DNA from: Actinomycetota bacterium
GTDB lineage: Bacteria > Actinomycetota > Thermoleophilia > Miltoncostaeales > Miltoncostaeaceae
DNA: 33,235 nucleotides
NCBI GenBank assembly: GCA_005792725.1
Contig: SXQZ01000113.1
Span: 1-33,235, forward strand
Reading direction: 5' to 3'
Part shown: positions 8,945-17,782 of the stretch, one piece after another
How positions within the stretch are numbered: the stretch's first letter is position 1
How the letters are laid out: every line of letters begins with the position of its first letter
Made by a program: the position numbers and the translations under genes
Notes under the pieces: generated by a model
Databases searched by the model: none
Told to the model about the DNA's origin: nothing
The model's input: only the letters and a program-made list of their open reading frames with translations

Positions 8945-9756
8945 GCGCCTTCGCGGTCAAGGCGGACGGCGTGGTCCTGAGGGGCGACGACGACGGGTCG
9001 GGGCCGGTCATCCTGATGCTTCACGGACTCTCGGCCACCCGGCGCTATGTGGTGCACGGTGCAACGGGCCTCGTGCGGGCTGGATTCCGGGTGATCGCCT
9101 ACGACGCGCGGGGGCACGGGGCGTCGTCCCCTGCTCCATCCCCCGCGGACTACCGCTACGGCCAGATGGTGGCCGACGCCGTGCACGTGCTCGACGACCG
9201 CGGTGCCGGGCGGGCCACCCTCGTGGGGGTATCAATGGGTGCGGCGGTGGCCGCTGCACTGGCCCTCGCCCACCCGTCGCGCGTGAACGCCCTGGTGGCC
9301 ATCACGCCCGCCCACCTGGGTACCGCCACCCGTGACCCCGCCCGCTGGGAGCGCCTTGCCGCGGGGCTCGAGTCGGGCGGGGCCGACGGCTTCGTGCAGG
9401 CCCACGGCACACCGGGAGCCGACCCGGCGGCCCATGCGCTCATCCGCATGGCCATGCGTCAGCGAATGGAGCGGCACGACGACCCCGGGGCCGTGGCCGC
9501 CGCGTTGCGGGCAACACCGGCCGGCGCCGCATTCGACGGCGAGGACGCCCTGCGGGCGATCGCCTGCCCGACCCTGGTGATCGGAAGCCGCGACCGGCTC
9601 GACCCCGACCACCCCCTGTGGATCGCCCAGCGCTGGGCCACGCTGATCCCCGCCGCGGAGTTCGTGGTGGAGGATGAGGCCGCGAGTCCGCTGGCCTGGC
9701 GCGGCGGCTCGCTCAGCCGGGTGATCGACGCCTTCCTGACCGACGTCCTCGGCTAG
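8941..9756 (+). CDS. Alpha/beta hydrolase
   Basis: LMLHGLSATRR, GHGASS, nucleophile elbow GVSMGAAVAAALA; ATGA overlap with recQ. Confidence 0.85.
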   Translation: MSAFAVKADGVVLRGDDDGSGPVILMLHGLSATRRYVVHGATGLVRAGFRVIAYDARGHGASSPAPSPADYRYGQMVADAVHVLDDRGAGRATLVGVSMGAAVAAALALAHPSRVNALVAITPAHLGTATRDPARWERLAAGLESGGADGFVQAHGTPGADPAAHALIRMAMRQRMERHDDPGAVAAALRATPAGAAFDGEDALRAIACPTLVIGSRDRLDPDHPLWIAQRWATLIPAAEFVVEDEAASPLAWRGGSLSRVIDAFLTDVLG

Positions 9757-10214
9757 GGAAGCGGCAGGGCCCGCTCGAACACGATGCGGTCCTCGCCGGG
9801 GCCGAGGTGCCCCGCGACGAGGGGCCCCTCGAACCCGAGGGCGCGGTGGAACGCGATGGAGCCGGGGCGGCCGGGAGCCGCGAGCGCGCGCATGCGCGTG
9901 CACCCCCGCCCCATCGCCCGCCTCCCGAACTCCCGGTACAGCAACGCCCCGATCCCCTGACCGCGCAGCGCCGGGTCAACCGCGTGCAGGTGGACGTAGG
10001 CGAGGTCGGGCTCCGCCAGGCTCACCAACCCGAGGAGGAAGCCCGCGGGGGCGCCGTCGTCCCGCGCAATCCATACCCCATGGGGGCCCAACTGATCGAA
10101 GAACAAGCGATGCAGGGTGAGACCCACCGGGTGACCGAACCACTCATCCGCCACCGTCCGGGCCGCGTCGAAGTCGGCGGCGGCCAGCACGCGGGGCGCC
10201 TGCAGGCCGTCCAT
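9753..10214 (-). CDS. GNAT family N-acetyltransferase
   Basis: LAYVHLHAVDPALRGQGIGALLYREFGRRAM acetyl-CoA binding motif; start chosen at MDGLQAP (10214). Confidence 0.82.
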   Translation of the reverse strand: MDGLQAPRVLAAADFDAARTVADEWFGHPVGLTLHRLFFDQLGPHGVWIARDDGAPAGFLLGLVSLAEPDLAYVHLHAVDPALRGQGIGALLYREFGRRAMGRGCTRMRALAAPGRPGSIAFHRALGFEGPLVAGHLGPGEDRIVFERALPLP

Positions 10215-10219
10215 GCGCG

Positions 10220-10876
10220 TCAGGCGAGCCCGGCGATGCCCGCCGGGCAGGTGACCCCGGTGCCGCCCAGCCCGCAGTACCCGCCCGGGTTCCGGTACAG
10301 GTACTGCTGGTGGTACGCCTCGGCGTAGTAGAAGGGCCCCGCCTCGGTGATCTCGGTGGTGATGGGCCGTGCGCCCGCCGCGTCGAGCGCCCACTGGAAC
10401 AGGTCGCGCGAGCCCGCGGCGATCCGGCGCGGCCGCGCGCCCCTCCCGTAGATGGCCGCGCGGGACGGCGGGCCCCCGGCGGTGCCCTGGCGGACTCCCT
10501 CCGTGGGGTCATGACCCTCCCAGAACACCTCCAGCAGCCGGGCGTACGGCGTGACGGCCGGATCGAACACGGCGAGAACCACCTCGGCATGCCCGGTGAG
10601 CCCCGTACAGACCTCCTCATACAGCGGGTTGCGCGTGATGCCGCCGGCATACCCCACCGCGGTCGTCCAGACTCCCGGCTGCGCCCAGAACCGGCGCTCG
10701 GCCCCCCAGAAGCAGCCCATGCCGACCACGATCTGCTCGTACCCGTCCGGAAAGGGCGGCAGCAGCGGGTGGCCCAGGACCTCATGGGCGTCGGGCACGC
10801 GGATGGTCTCGGTACGCCCGGGCAGGGCGTCCGCGTCCGTCACCATCCCCGGGGTCCCGACGTGCCGGGTACCCAT
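10220..10876 (-). CDS. msrA: Peptide-methionine (S)-S-oxide reductase MsrA, divergent
   Basis: [45 protein letters not shown]; start MGTRHVGT at 10876 to avoid overlap with tyrA. Confidence 0.88.
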   Translation of the reverse strand: MGTRHVGTPGMVTDADALPGRTETIRVPDAHEVLGHPLLPPFPDGYEQIVVGMGCFWGAERRFWAQPGVWTTAVGYAGGITRNPLYEEVCTGLTGHAEVVLAVFDPAVTPYARLLEVFWEGHDPTEGVRQGTAGGPPSRAAIYGRGARPRRIAAGSRDLFQWALDAAGARPITTEITEAGPFYYAEAYHQQYLYRNPGGYCGLGGTGVTCPAGIAGLA

Positions 10877-10895
10877 CAGGCCTCCGGGTCCGGGG

Positions 10896-12008
10896 TCATT
10901 CGCCGACGGCCGCGCCGAAGCCATTCGCACTGATCAGGGCGAGCGCCCGGGCCGCGGCATCCTCGCCCACCACATCGAGCGCGAGGGATCCGAACGGCTC
11001 GTCGGCACGGGCGGGGCTGAGGTGCAGGTCCTCGATGTTGATGTGGGCATGCCCGAGGGCCGTGGCGATCTCGCTGAGCACGCCGGGGCGGTTGGGCACT
11101 GCGACGACGATGCGCACCACCTCCCCGCCGCCGGTGTCCTCCTGGTCCAGCAGGCGTTGCCGACCCGTGGCCGCGGTGGCGAAGAAGGCCTCGAGCCACT
11201 CGCGGTCACCGCGCTCAAGCGCCGCCTCGACATCCGCGAGCTGGGTCCGGTGCCGGCGGGTCTCGGCGAGCACGGCGTCGCGGTTGCTCAGGAGGATGTC
11301 GGCCCAGAGGCGCGGATTGGCCCCTGCCACGCGGGTGAGGTCACGGAAGGACGGACCGGCGGACCGGAGTGCCTCGCGCCCCTGCGGCGCGGTGGACGCG
11401 GCCTGGCGCATGAGCGCCGACGCCAGGACGTGCGGCAGGTGGGATACCAGCGCCATGAGATGGTCGTGCACGTCGGCGGCCACGGCTACCGGGACGGCGC
11501 CCGTGGCCGCCACCATCCCGTGGACGCGCTCGAGCAGGGCGGGTCGGGTCTCGGCGGTGGGCGTGAGGAACCAGATGGCACCCTCGAACAGGTCCGCGCG
11601 TGCCCCCTGGACACCCGACTGCTCACCGCCGGCCACGGGATGCCCCCCGCAGAACCGCTCGCGCTCCGCGGGGGTGAGCGCCTGGAGCACCGCCGACTTG
11701 GCCGACCCGGCATCGGTGACCACCGTGCCCTCGTCGGCGACCGCCAGTACGTCGTGCACCAGGCCGGGGATCGCCCCGACGGGAGCGCACACCACCACCA
11801 CATCGGCGCCGCTCACGGCCGTGGGGATGTCGTCGCAGCCCGTGGTGATGGCACCGCACCGCAGCGCGGCGTCGAGGGCGCCGGGCGCCGGATCAACGCC
11901 GCGGACATCCGACGCCACCCCGCGGGCGCGCAGTGCGAGGCCGAGCGAGCCGCCGATGAGGCCGACGCCGACGAGGGCGACCGGGCCACCCGGGCCGGCC
12001 GTCGCCAT
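10896..12008 (-). CDS. tyrA: Prephenate dehydrogenase with C-terminal ACT domain
   Basis: [45 protein letters not shown]-terminal [31 protein letters not shown] (ACT). Confidence 0.92.
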   Translation of the reverse strand: MATAGPGGPVALVGVGLIGGSLGLALRARGVASDVRGVDPAPGALDAALRCGAITTGCDDIPTAVSGADVVVVCAPVGAIPGLVHDVLAVADEGTVVTDAGSAKSAVLQALTPAERERFCGGHPVAGGEQSGVQGARADLFEGAIWFLTPTAETRPALLERVHGMVAATGAVPVAVAADVHDHLMALVSHLPHVLASALMRQAASTAPQGREALRSAGPSFRDLTRVAGANPRLWADILLSNRDAVLAETRRHRTQLADVEAALERGDREWLEAFFATAATGRQRLLDQEDTGGGEVVRIVVAVPNRPGVLSEIATALGHAHINIEDLHLSPARADEPFGSLALDVVGEDAAARALALISANGFGAAVGE

Positions 12009-13055
12009 CTAGACCCCGGCTGCCACGGGCTCGCCGCCCGCCATGACGAGGCCCATGAGGTCCACCACGCGCTTGACGTCGGCGACCCAGGCGCCGAACG
12101 TGTCGGCGTGCAGGGCCTGCGGGCCGTCGCACAGGGCGTGCTCGGGCGACGGATGCACCTCGACGATCAGGCCATCGGCGCCGGCCGCCACCGCGGCGCG
12201 GGCCATCGGCAGGATGAAGTCACGGCGTCCCATCGCATGCGACGGGTCCACGATCACCGGCAGCGCCGAGAGGTTCTTGGCCACCGGTACGGCCGAGAGG
12301 TCGAGCGTCGACCGCGTCGCGGTCTCGAACGTGCGGATGCCCCGCTCGCACAGCATGATGCGCTCGTTGCCCTCCTTCGCGATGTACTCGGCGGAGAGCA
12401 GCCACTCCTCGATCGTGTTGGCGAGTCCGCGCTTGAGCAGCACGGCCTTGTCAGTGCGCCCGACCTCGCGCATGAGGTCGAAGTTCTGCATGTTGCGCGC
12501 ACCGAGCTGGATGACATCGGCCACCGCGAGGATGTCGTCGAGCTGCCGGATGTCCATGAGCTCGGTCACGACGGGCAGCCCGGTCTCCGCCTTTGCCTCC
12601 GCGAGGATCTCCAGTGCAGGGACACCAAGCCCCTGGAAGGTGTACGGCGAGGTGCGCGGCTTGTAGGCGCCGCCGCGCAGCATCGCGGCGCCCGCGGCCT
12701 TGACCACACGGGCCGTCCCGAGCGTCTGCTCCCGCGTCTCCACCGTGCAGGGTCCGGCGATGAGGCAGAACGCGCCGCCTCCGGCCTTCGCGCCGTCCAC
12801 CACCACCGGCAGGTCGCCGTGACGGAACTCACGGGACACGAGCTTGTAGGGCTTGAGGATCGGCACGACCCGCTCGACGCCCTCCTGACCCGCCAGGTCG
12901 AGATGGGCGATGATCTCGCGGTCGTCACCGATCGCGCCGATGACCGTGACGAACTCGCCGCGCGACACGTGGGCCTGGGCCCCGGCGGCGGTCACGCGAT
13001 CGACGACGGCCTGGATGTGGCCGTCGCTCGCGCCTTCCTTCATCACGATCATCAT
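12009..13055 (-). CDS. aroF: 3-deoxy-7-phosphoheptulonate synthase with N-terminal ferredoxin-like regulatory domain
   Basis: MMIVMKEGASDGHIQAVVDRV...; LIAGPCTVETREQ; RGGAYKPRTSPYTFQGLG; LPVIVDPSHAMGRRDFI; VEVHPSPEHALCDGPQAL. Confidence 0.94.
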   Translation of the reverse strand: MMIVMKEGASDGHIQAVVDRVTAAGAQAHVSRGEFVTVIGAIGDDREIIAHLDLAGQEGVERVVPILKPYKLVSREFRHGDLPVVVDGAKAGGGAFCLIAGPCTVETREQTLGTARVVKAAGAAMLRGGAYKPRTSPYTFQGLGVPALEILAEAKAETGLPVVTELMDIRQLDDILAVADVIQLGARNMQNFDLMREVGRTDKAVLLKRGLANTIEEWLLSAEYIAKEGNERIMLCERGIRTFETATRSTLDLSAVPVAKNLSALPVIVDPSHAMGRRDFILPMARAAVAAGADGLIVEVHPSPEHALCDGPQALHADTFGAWVADVKRVVDLMGLVMAGGEPVAAGV

Positions 13056-13072
13056 GGCTGCGGACAGTCTCC

Positions 13073-14206
13073 CTATACGTGTGTGTGGATACCTGCGACC
13101 GCCCCGAGGGCGGCGAGGAAGGCATCGTTCTCGGATGGCGCCCCGATGGTCACGCGCAGGGTGCCGGGGCACCCCAGAGCGGAGCCATCACGGACGATGA
13201 CGCCCCCCCGGAGGAGCGCCTCGTGCAGGACGCGGGCATCCATGCCCGGGTCCGGCGGCTCCATGAGGATAAAGTTGCCGTGGCTCGGCGTAAAGGGCAC
13301 ACCCATCTCCCGCAACGCTGCAGACATCCGGTCGCGCTCCGCGATGGCCTCGTCCACGCGGGCCTGGATGGCGGCGGGGTGCCGGAGACTCTCGAGCGCC
13401 GCGATCTGCGCGAGGTGGTTGGTGTTGAACGGCTGCCGCACGGCCTCGAGGGCATCGACCCACGACTCGGACCCGATGCCGTACCCCACCCGGAGGCCGC
13501 AGAGGCCGTAGGCCTTACTGAACGTGCGCGTGACCAGCAGGTTCGGGCGTGTGCGCGCGAGCACGGCAACGCGGCCGCGATCGGGCTCGCCCACGAAGTC
13601 GTAGTACGCCTCGTCCACGAGCACGGCGAGGTCGTCGGGGATCAGCCCGAGGAAGCGCTCGATCTCATCGGCGGTTCGGTAGACACCGGTGGGGTTGTTG
13701 GGGTTGCACACGATGACCAGACGCGTGCGCTCGTCCACCGCCGCGGCCATGGCGTCGAGGTCGTGCCCGCCGTCCGGGGCGAGTGGCACGGCGATGCCCA
13801 CGGCGCCGGCGCCGGCCGCGAGGTGCGGGTAGATGGCGAATGACGGGTCTGCGTGGACCACCGTGCTGCCGGGGTCCAGCAGGGCCACGCCGGCGTGCAC
13901 GATGATCTCGCACGACCCATTGCCCACCGTCACCTGCGAGCGCCCGACGCCGTGGCACACGGCCAGGGCGTCGCGCAGGTCACGGGCCGCACCGTCGGGG
14001 TACCGGTTGAGGCCGGCAAGCCCCGCGTCGATCACCGCCGCCACCTCGGGCAGGGGCGGGAACGGGCTCTCGTTCGATGCCAGCTTGACCACGGACGTGA
14101 GGCCGTAGCCGGCCATGACCTCGGCCATGGTGAGGCCGGGCTCGTAGTGCGGGATTCCCGCGATGCGGTCGGATGTGCGGATGCCCATCGGGTCGCATGA
14201 TCGCAT
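13073..14206 (-). CDS. hisC: Histidinol-phosphate aminotransferase
   Basis: KLASNESPFPPLPEV, CNPNNPTGVYRTADEI, LVDEAYYDFVGE, TRTFSKAYGLCGLRVGYGIG. Alternative start at 14188. Confidence 0.93.
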   Translation of the reverse strand: MRSCDPMGIRTSDRIAGIPHYEPGLTMAEVMAGYGLTSVVKLASNESPFPPLPEVAAVIDAGLAGLNRYPDGAARDLRDALAVCHGVGRSQVTVGNGSCEIIVHAGVALLDPGSTVVHADPSFAIYPHLAAGAGAVGIAVPLAPDGGHDLDAMAAAVDERTRLVIVCNPNNPTGVYRTADEIERFLGLIPDDLAVLVDEAYYDFVGEPDRGRVAVLARTRPNLLVTRTFSKAYGLCGLRVGYGIGSESWVDALEAVRQPFNTNHLAQIAALESLRHPAAIQARVDEAIAERDRMSAALREMGVPFTPSHGNFILMEPPDPGMDARVLHEALLRGGVIVRDGSALGCPGTLRVTIGAPSENDAFLAALGAVAGIHTHV

Positions 14207-14261
14207 GCGCGGGACGAACCCCGCGGAGGGACGCGCCGGGGATGCCGGTAACCTTGGCGGG

Positions 14262-14987
14262 GTGCCTGCCCGTGATGCGAGTGCGGCCCTCACGCAGGAG
14301 GTCGAGATCGACCTCTTCCAGGGTCCCTTTGACCTCTTGCTCACCCTGCTGCTCAGGGACGAGGTCGACCTGCTCGAGCTGCCTCTCGCCGACCTCGTCG
14401 AGGAGGCGGTCACCCCGGCGACCGACGAGCGGTGGGAGATTGATGCCGCGAGCCAGCTCGTCCTGCTGCTCGCCGCCATCGCCGACCTGAAGGGCCGGCG
14501 CATGCTCGGAGAGGAGGTCGAGGACGAGCCGGATGCCGACGCGCTTGCGATGCGCGAGGCACTCGTCGGTCGCCTCGTCGCCTACGCGCCCTTCCAGCGC
14601 GCCGCCCTCTGGCTGGCCGACCGGCTGCGCGCCGCGGAGCGCCCCCGGTACCGCCGGGTACCGCCGGGTACCGCCACCCCGGTGCCCGTGCATGATGACC
14701 CGGCGCGCCTCAGCGCCGCCATTGACCGGATGGTCGTGGCACCGCCCGCGCCGTCACTCGCGCACATGGGCGTGGTACGGCGGCCCCTCCCCGAACTGCT
14801 GGTCCGCCTGCGCGACTCCCTGGCGCGCCTGCGGGAGGTCTCGTTCGACCGGATCGTCGCGGACTGTGACCGGCTGGAGGAGGCCCTCACGCTGCTGGCG
14901 GCGCTCGAACTCGTACGGCGCGGGGAGGCCGAACTGCGCCAGGACGTGCCCTTCGGCGACATCCTGATCACCGGAACGCGGGCATGA
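14262..14987 (+). CDS. scpA: Segregation and condensation protein A
   Basis: VEIDLFQGPFDLLLTLLLRDEVDLLELPLADL motif; GTG start 14262; followed by scpB with ATGA overlap. Confidence 0.9.
   Translation: MPARDASAALTQEVEIDLFQGPFDLLLTLLLRDEVDLLELPLADLVEEAVTPATDERWEIDAASQLVLLLAAIADLKGRRMLGEEVEDEPDADALAMREALVGRLVAYAPFQRAALWLADRLRAAERPRYRRVPPGTATPVPVHDDPARLSAAIDRMVVAPPAPSLAHMGVVRRPLPELLVRLRDSLARLREVSFDRIVADCDRLEEALTLLAALELVRRGEAELRQDVPFGDILITGTRA
14647..14676. repeat. 10-bp tandem microsatellite x3 inside scpA (ggtaccgccg)
   Basis: ggtaccgccg ggtaccgccg ggtaccgcca read directly. Confidence 0.9.
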
Positions 14988-15565
14988 ACGATCTGGCGCG
15001 CACCATCGAGGCCCTGCTCTTTATCGCGCCGGAGCCCCTCGAGGTCGCCACGATTCAGGACATCACCGGCGAGGGGCCGGACGGCATTGCCGGTGCCCTC
15101 GAGGAGGTGCGCGGGCGCCACGGCCCGGACACGGGGCTGGAACTGGCCGAGGTGGCCGGCGGCTGGGCGCTGCGCACCCGCGGCGACCTCGCCGCTGCGT
15201 GCGACGCGCTCCGCGCGCGCCCCCGGGAGGATCGCCTCTCCCCCGCCGCGCTCGAGACGCTCGCGGTGGTGGCCTATCTCGAGCCGGTGACCCGGCGCGA
15301 GATCGGTCGCCTGCGCGGGGTTGACGTGGACAGTACGGTGAGCAGCCTGCTCGACCGCGGCCTCATCGAGGAGGCGGACCGGCCCCACGCCGGGCCCACC
15401 ACCTACCGCACCACGACCGCGTTCCTCGAGCGCTTCGGCCTGGCCCGGCGCGGCGACCTGCCGACGCTCGAGCGCTTCGAGCTGACGGGGCCCGAGGCCG
15501 GGGCGCTGCGCGCCCGGCTGGAGCACGCCGACCTCATCGCGGAGGCCGAGACCGGCGATGCCTGA
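14984..15565 (+). CDS. scpB: Segregation and condensation protein B
   Basis: LARTIEALLFIAPEPLEV; LAVVAYLEPVTRREIGRLRGVDVDSTVSSLLDRGLIEE; TTYRTTTAFLERFGL. Confidence 0.92.
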   Translation: MNDLARTIEALLFIAPEPLEVATIQDITGEGPDGIAGALEEVRGRHGPDTGLELAEVAGGWALRTRGDLAAACDALRARPREDRLSPAALETLAVVAYLEPVTRREIGRLRGVDVDSTVSSLLDRGLIEEADRPHAGPTTYRTTTAFLERFGLARRGDLPTLERFELTGPEAGALRARLEHADLIAEAETGDA

Positions 15566-16280
15566 CATGCGCGTGCATCGCGCCCTGGCGCAGGCCGGGG
15601 TCGCGAGCCGCCGCGCGGCCGAGGGCCTGGTCTCGGAGGGGCGGGTCACTGTGAATGGTGCGGTGGCGGCCGTCGGCCAGATCGTCTCCGATCGGGACGT
15701 GATCGCCGTGGATGGCCGGCGCGTGCGTGCCGAGCCCATCCGCACCTACATGCTCAACAAGGCCATGGGCGTGGTGTCCACCGCGTCCGACCCGGAGGGC
15801 CGTCCCACGGTGCTCGATGGCCTGCCCGCCGATGTACGCCTGTACCCCATCGGACGGCTGGACATCGACACCACCGGCCTGCTGCTCATCACCAACGATG
15901 GTGACCTGGCCCACCGCCTCATGCACCCGCGCTCGAAGGTCCCCAAGACCTACGAGGCGTTGGTTGACGGACGGGTATCGTCCGCGACCGTGCGCACGCT
16001 GAGGACTGGCATTCAACTCGAGGACGGGCCCACGCAGCCCGCGGCGGTCGAGGTCCTGGAGCGACGGGCCCAGGGCGGCACCTGGCTGCGCATCGAGATC
16101 ACCGAGGGGCGCAACCGCCAGGTGCGCCGCATGTGCGAGGCCGTCGGCCACGATGTGAGGCGCTTGGTGCGCACCCGCTACGCCGGCGTCGGTCTGGGCG
16201 GCCTGGCGCGCGGCCAGCACCGCTTGCTCTCGTCCGCCGAGCTCGCCCGCCTCGACGCGCAGGTGGGTGCCACCCGGTGA
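15558..16280 (+). CDS. rluB: Pseudouridine synthase, RluB/RsuA family
   Basis: MRVHRALAQAGVASRRAAEGLVSEGRVTVNG (S4); YPIGRLDIDTTGLLLITNDGDLAHRLMHPRSKVPKTYEA; EGRNRQVRRMCEAVGHDV. Confidence 0.92.
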   Translation: MPDMRVHRALAQAGVASRRAAEGLVSEGRVTVNGAVAAVGQIVSDRDVIAVDGRRVRAEPIRTYMLNKAMGVVSTASDPEGRPTVLDGLPADVRLYPIGRLDIDTTGLLLITNDGDLAHRLMHPRSKVPKTYEALVDGRVSSATVRTLRTGIQLEDGPTQPAAVEVLERRAQGGTWLRIEITEGRNRQVRRMCEAVGHDVRRLVRTRYAGVGLGGLARGQHRLLSSAELARLDAQVGATR

Positions 16281-16654
16281 GCGTGCGCGTGCGCGGGGTC
16301 CGGGGCGCCATCACCCTTGCCGAGGACACCCCGGAGGAGGTCGTGTCGGCCACGCGCCTGCTGCTGGACGACATGATCGCCCGCAACGCCCTCAACCCCG
16401 ACGACATGGTCTCGCTCATCTTCACCGCGACCGCCGATGTCACGAGCCAGTTCCCCGCCGTCGCCGCCCGTGAGATGGGCCTGACCGGCGTCCCCCTGCT
16501 CTGCGCCACGGAGATCCCCGTGCCCGATTCCCTGCCCCGGTGCGTGCGCGTGATGTTCCATGCCTACATGCCCACCGCCCGAGGGGTGGTGCACTGCTAC
16601 CTGCGCGACGCCGTGAGGCTGCGCGACGACCTGGTGGAGGACCCACTGGCATAG
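16277..16654 (+). CDS. aroH: Chorismate mutase, AroH type
   Basis: VRGVRGAITLAEDTPEEVVSATRLLLDDMIARN...LIFTATADVTSQFPAVAAREMG; GTG start overlapping rluB stop (GTGA). Confidence 0.9.
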   Translation: MSVRVRGVRGAITLAEDTPEEVVSATRLLLDDMIARNALNPDDMVSLIFTATADVTSQFPAVAAREMGLTGVPLLCATEIPVPDSLPRCVRVMFHAYMPTARGVVHCYLRDAVRLRDDLVEDPLA

Positions 16655-16695
16655 GCCCGGGGCGCTGGGAGGTCCGGCCCGACCGCGCGTGGTTC

Positions 16696-16728
16696 CCCAT
16701 ACTCCGTATGGGACGCTACACTCGTCCC
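16696..16728 (+). promoter_or_regulatory. Candidate promoter/operator with two overlapping inverted repeats
   Basis: CCCATA-CTCCG-TATGGG (16696-16712) and GGGACG-CTACACT-CGTCCC (16710-16728); TACACT resembles a -10 box. Upstream of 16766 ORF. Confidence 0.45.
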
Positions 16729-16765
16729 GAAGTCAGGCCACTCTCCACACAGCGAGGTGTATCCC

Positions 16766-17665
16766 ATGAACCGCTATTCCCAAGTCGCCGCGGGTGCGCT
16801 GGTGGGCGTCAGCGCAGTGGTGATCGGCATCGGCTCCGCCGGCGCCCAGTCCGGTGGGTATCCCCCGTGCGCAGTCGGCCAGCAGCCCACCCAGCAGCAG
16901 CCCTGCATCCCTAGCGGTCAGACCAACCAGCCTCCCCCGTGTGCACCCGGCCAGCAGCCCACCCAGCAGCGGCCCTGCATCCCCAGCGGGCAGGGGGGAC
17001 AGCCCGGGCAGGGGGGACAGCCCGGGCAGGGGGGACAGCCCGGGCAGGGGGGACAGCCCGGGCAGGGGGGACAGCCCGGACAGGGGGGACAGCCCGGGCA
17101 GGGGCGCCCGGACATGGCCCCATGCGCCCCGGGCACCATGCCCAGCCATACCAATCCCTGCCTGATGGACCAGAACATGCCCGACTGCCCGGAGGGCCAA
17201 GCGCCGCCCACGATCGGTGCCGACGGCCAGCCGACGGGCACCCCGTGCAAGCCACGCGGGTCGGTGCAGTTCGATCAGGTGCCTCCCAAGGAGGCGACGA
17301 AGAAGCTCATGACGCTCGACGTCGAGATCGACGGTTCGGGCGAGGAGGACGGCACCTTCGACGTGACCTTGGTCCGGATCGTCAAGGGCATCGCCAAGAA
17401 GGACCGCCAGAAGATGTCGGAGATGCTCGAGGACGAGTCCTTCACCATCATCACCAACGCCAAGACGAAGTGCTTCGCCGACAAGAAGTCCGACAAGGAC
17501 GCCGTGGCCGACAAGGTGAAGTGCACCATCCTGAGCGAGTCGGTTGATGACTCGGCGGTGACCCTCAAGGCGACCATCCAGGCGCGCATGAAGTTCGACA
17601 GCGCGTCCTACACGCCGACCTTCACCGCGACCAAGGTCGTCATCAAGGGCAAGAGCAAGATCTAG
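16766..17665 (+). CDS. Secreted Cys-containing protein of unknown function with GQGGQP tandem repeats
   Basis: MNRYSQVAAGALVGVSAVVIGIGSAGAQ signal peptide; PPCAxGQQPTQQxPCIPSGQ duplicated; six GQGGQP-type units; charged C-terminal domain. Confidence 0.8.
   Translation: MNRYSQVAAGALVGVSAVVIGIGSAGAQSGGYPPCAVGQQPTQQQPCIPSGQTNQPPPCAPGQQPTQQRPCIPSGQGGQPGQGGQPGQGGQPGQGGQPGQGGQPGQGGQPGQGRPDMAPCAPGTMPSHTNPCLMDQNMPDCPEGQAPPTIGADGQPTGTPCKPRGSVQFDQVPPKEATKKLMTLDVEIDGSGEEDGTFDVTLVRIVKGIAKKDRQKMSEMLEDESFTIITNAKTKCFADKKSDKDAVADKVKCTILSESVDDSAVTLKATIQARMKFDSASYTPTFTATKVVIKGKSKI
16991..17098. repeat. Six tandem 18-bp units (caggggggacagcccggg)
   Basis: Unit starts at 16991, 17009, 17027, 17045, 17063, 17081; unit 5 has one substitution. 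Confidence 0.93.
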
Positions 17666-17670
17666 CCGTC

Positions 17671-17726
17671 CACCGGGCGAGCCGTACCGGGGTCCGCAGC
17701 GGCCCACCGGCACGGCTCGCCCGGTG
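17671..17726. terminator. Stem-loop, candidate bidirectional terminator
   Basis: caccgggcgagccgt (17671-17685) pairs with acggctcgcccggtg (17712-17726), 15 bp; between convergent genes. Confidence 0.7.
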
Positions 17727-17728
17727 TT

Positions 17729-17761
17729 CCGCTCCCGCGGGGTGGGACCACCGCGGAGCGG
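17729..17761. terminator. Second adjacent stem-loop
   Basis: ccgctcccgcgg / ccgcggagcgg (one bulge) around a 10-nt loop, before the convergent arfB stop. Confidence 0.5.
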
Positions 17762-17782
17762 CCCGACGCGTCCCGGCCGTGC

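Noticed and set aside
10551-13511. 986-aa forward ORF
   Set aside because: Antisense to msrA, tyrA, aroF and hisC; shadow ORF in high-GC DNA.
16991-17098. Phase-variation switch in the 18-bp repeat
   Set aside because: Unit is a multiple of 3, so copy changes alter length but not frame.
16733-17713. 326-aa minus ORF with LSPLPG repeats
   Set aside because: Exact antisense of the GQGGQP repeat region; the 18-bp unit keeps both strands open. The plus strand has a signal peptide and RBS context.
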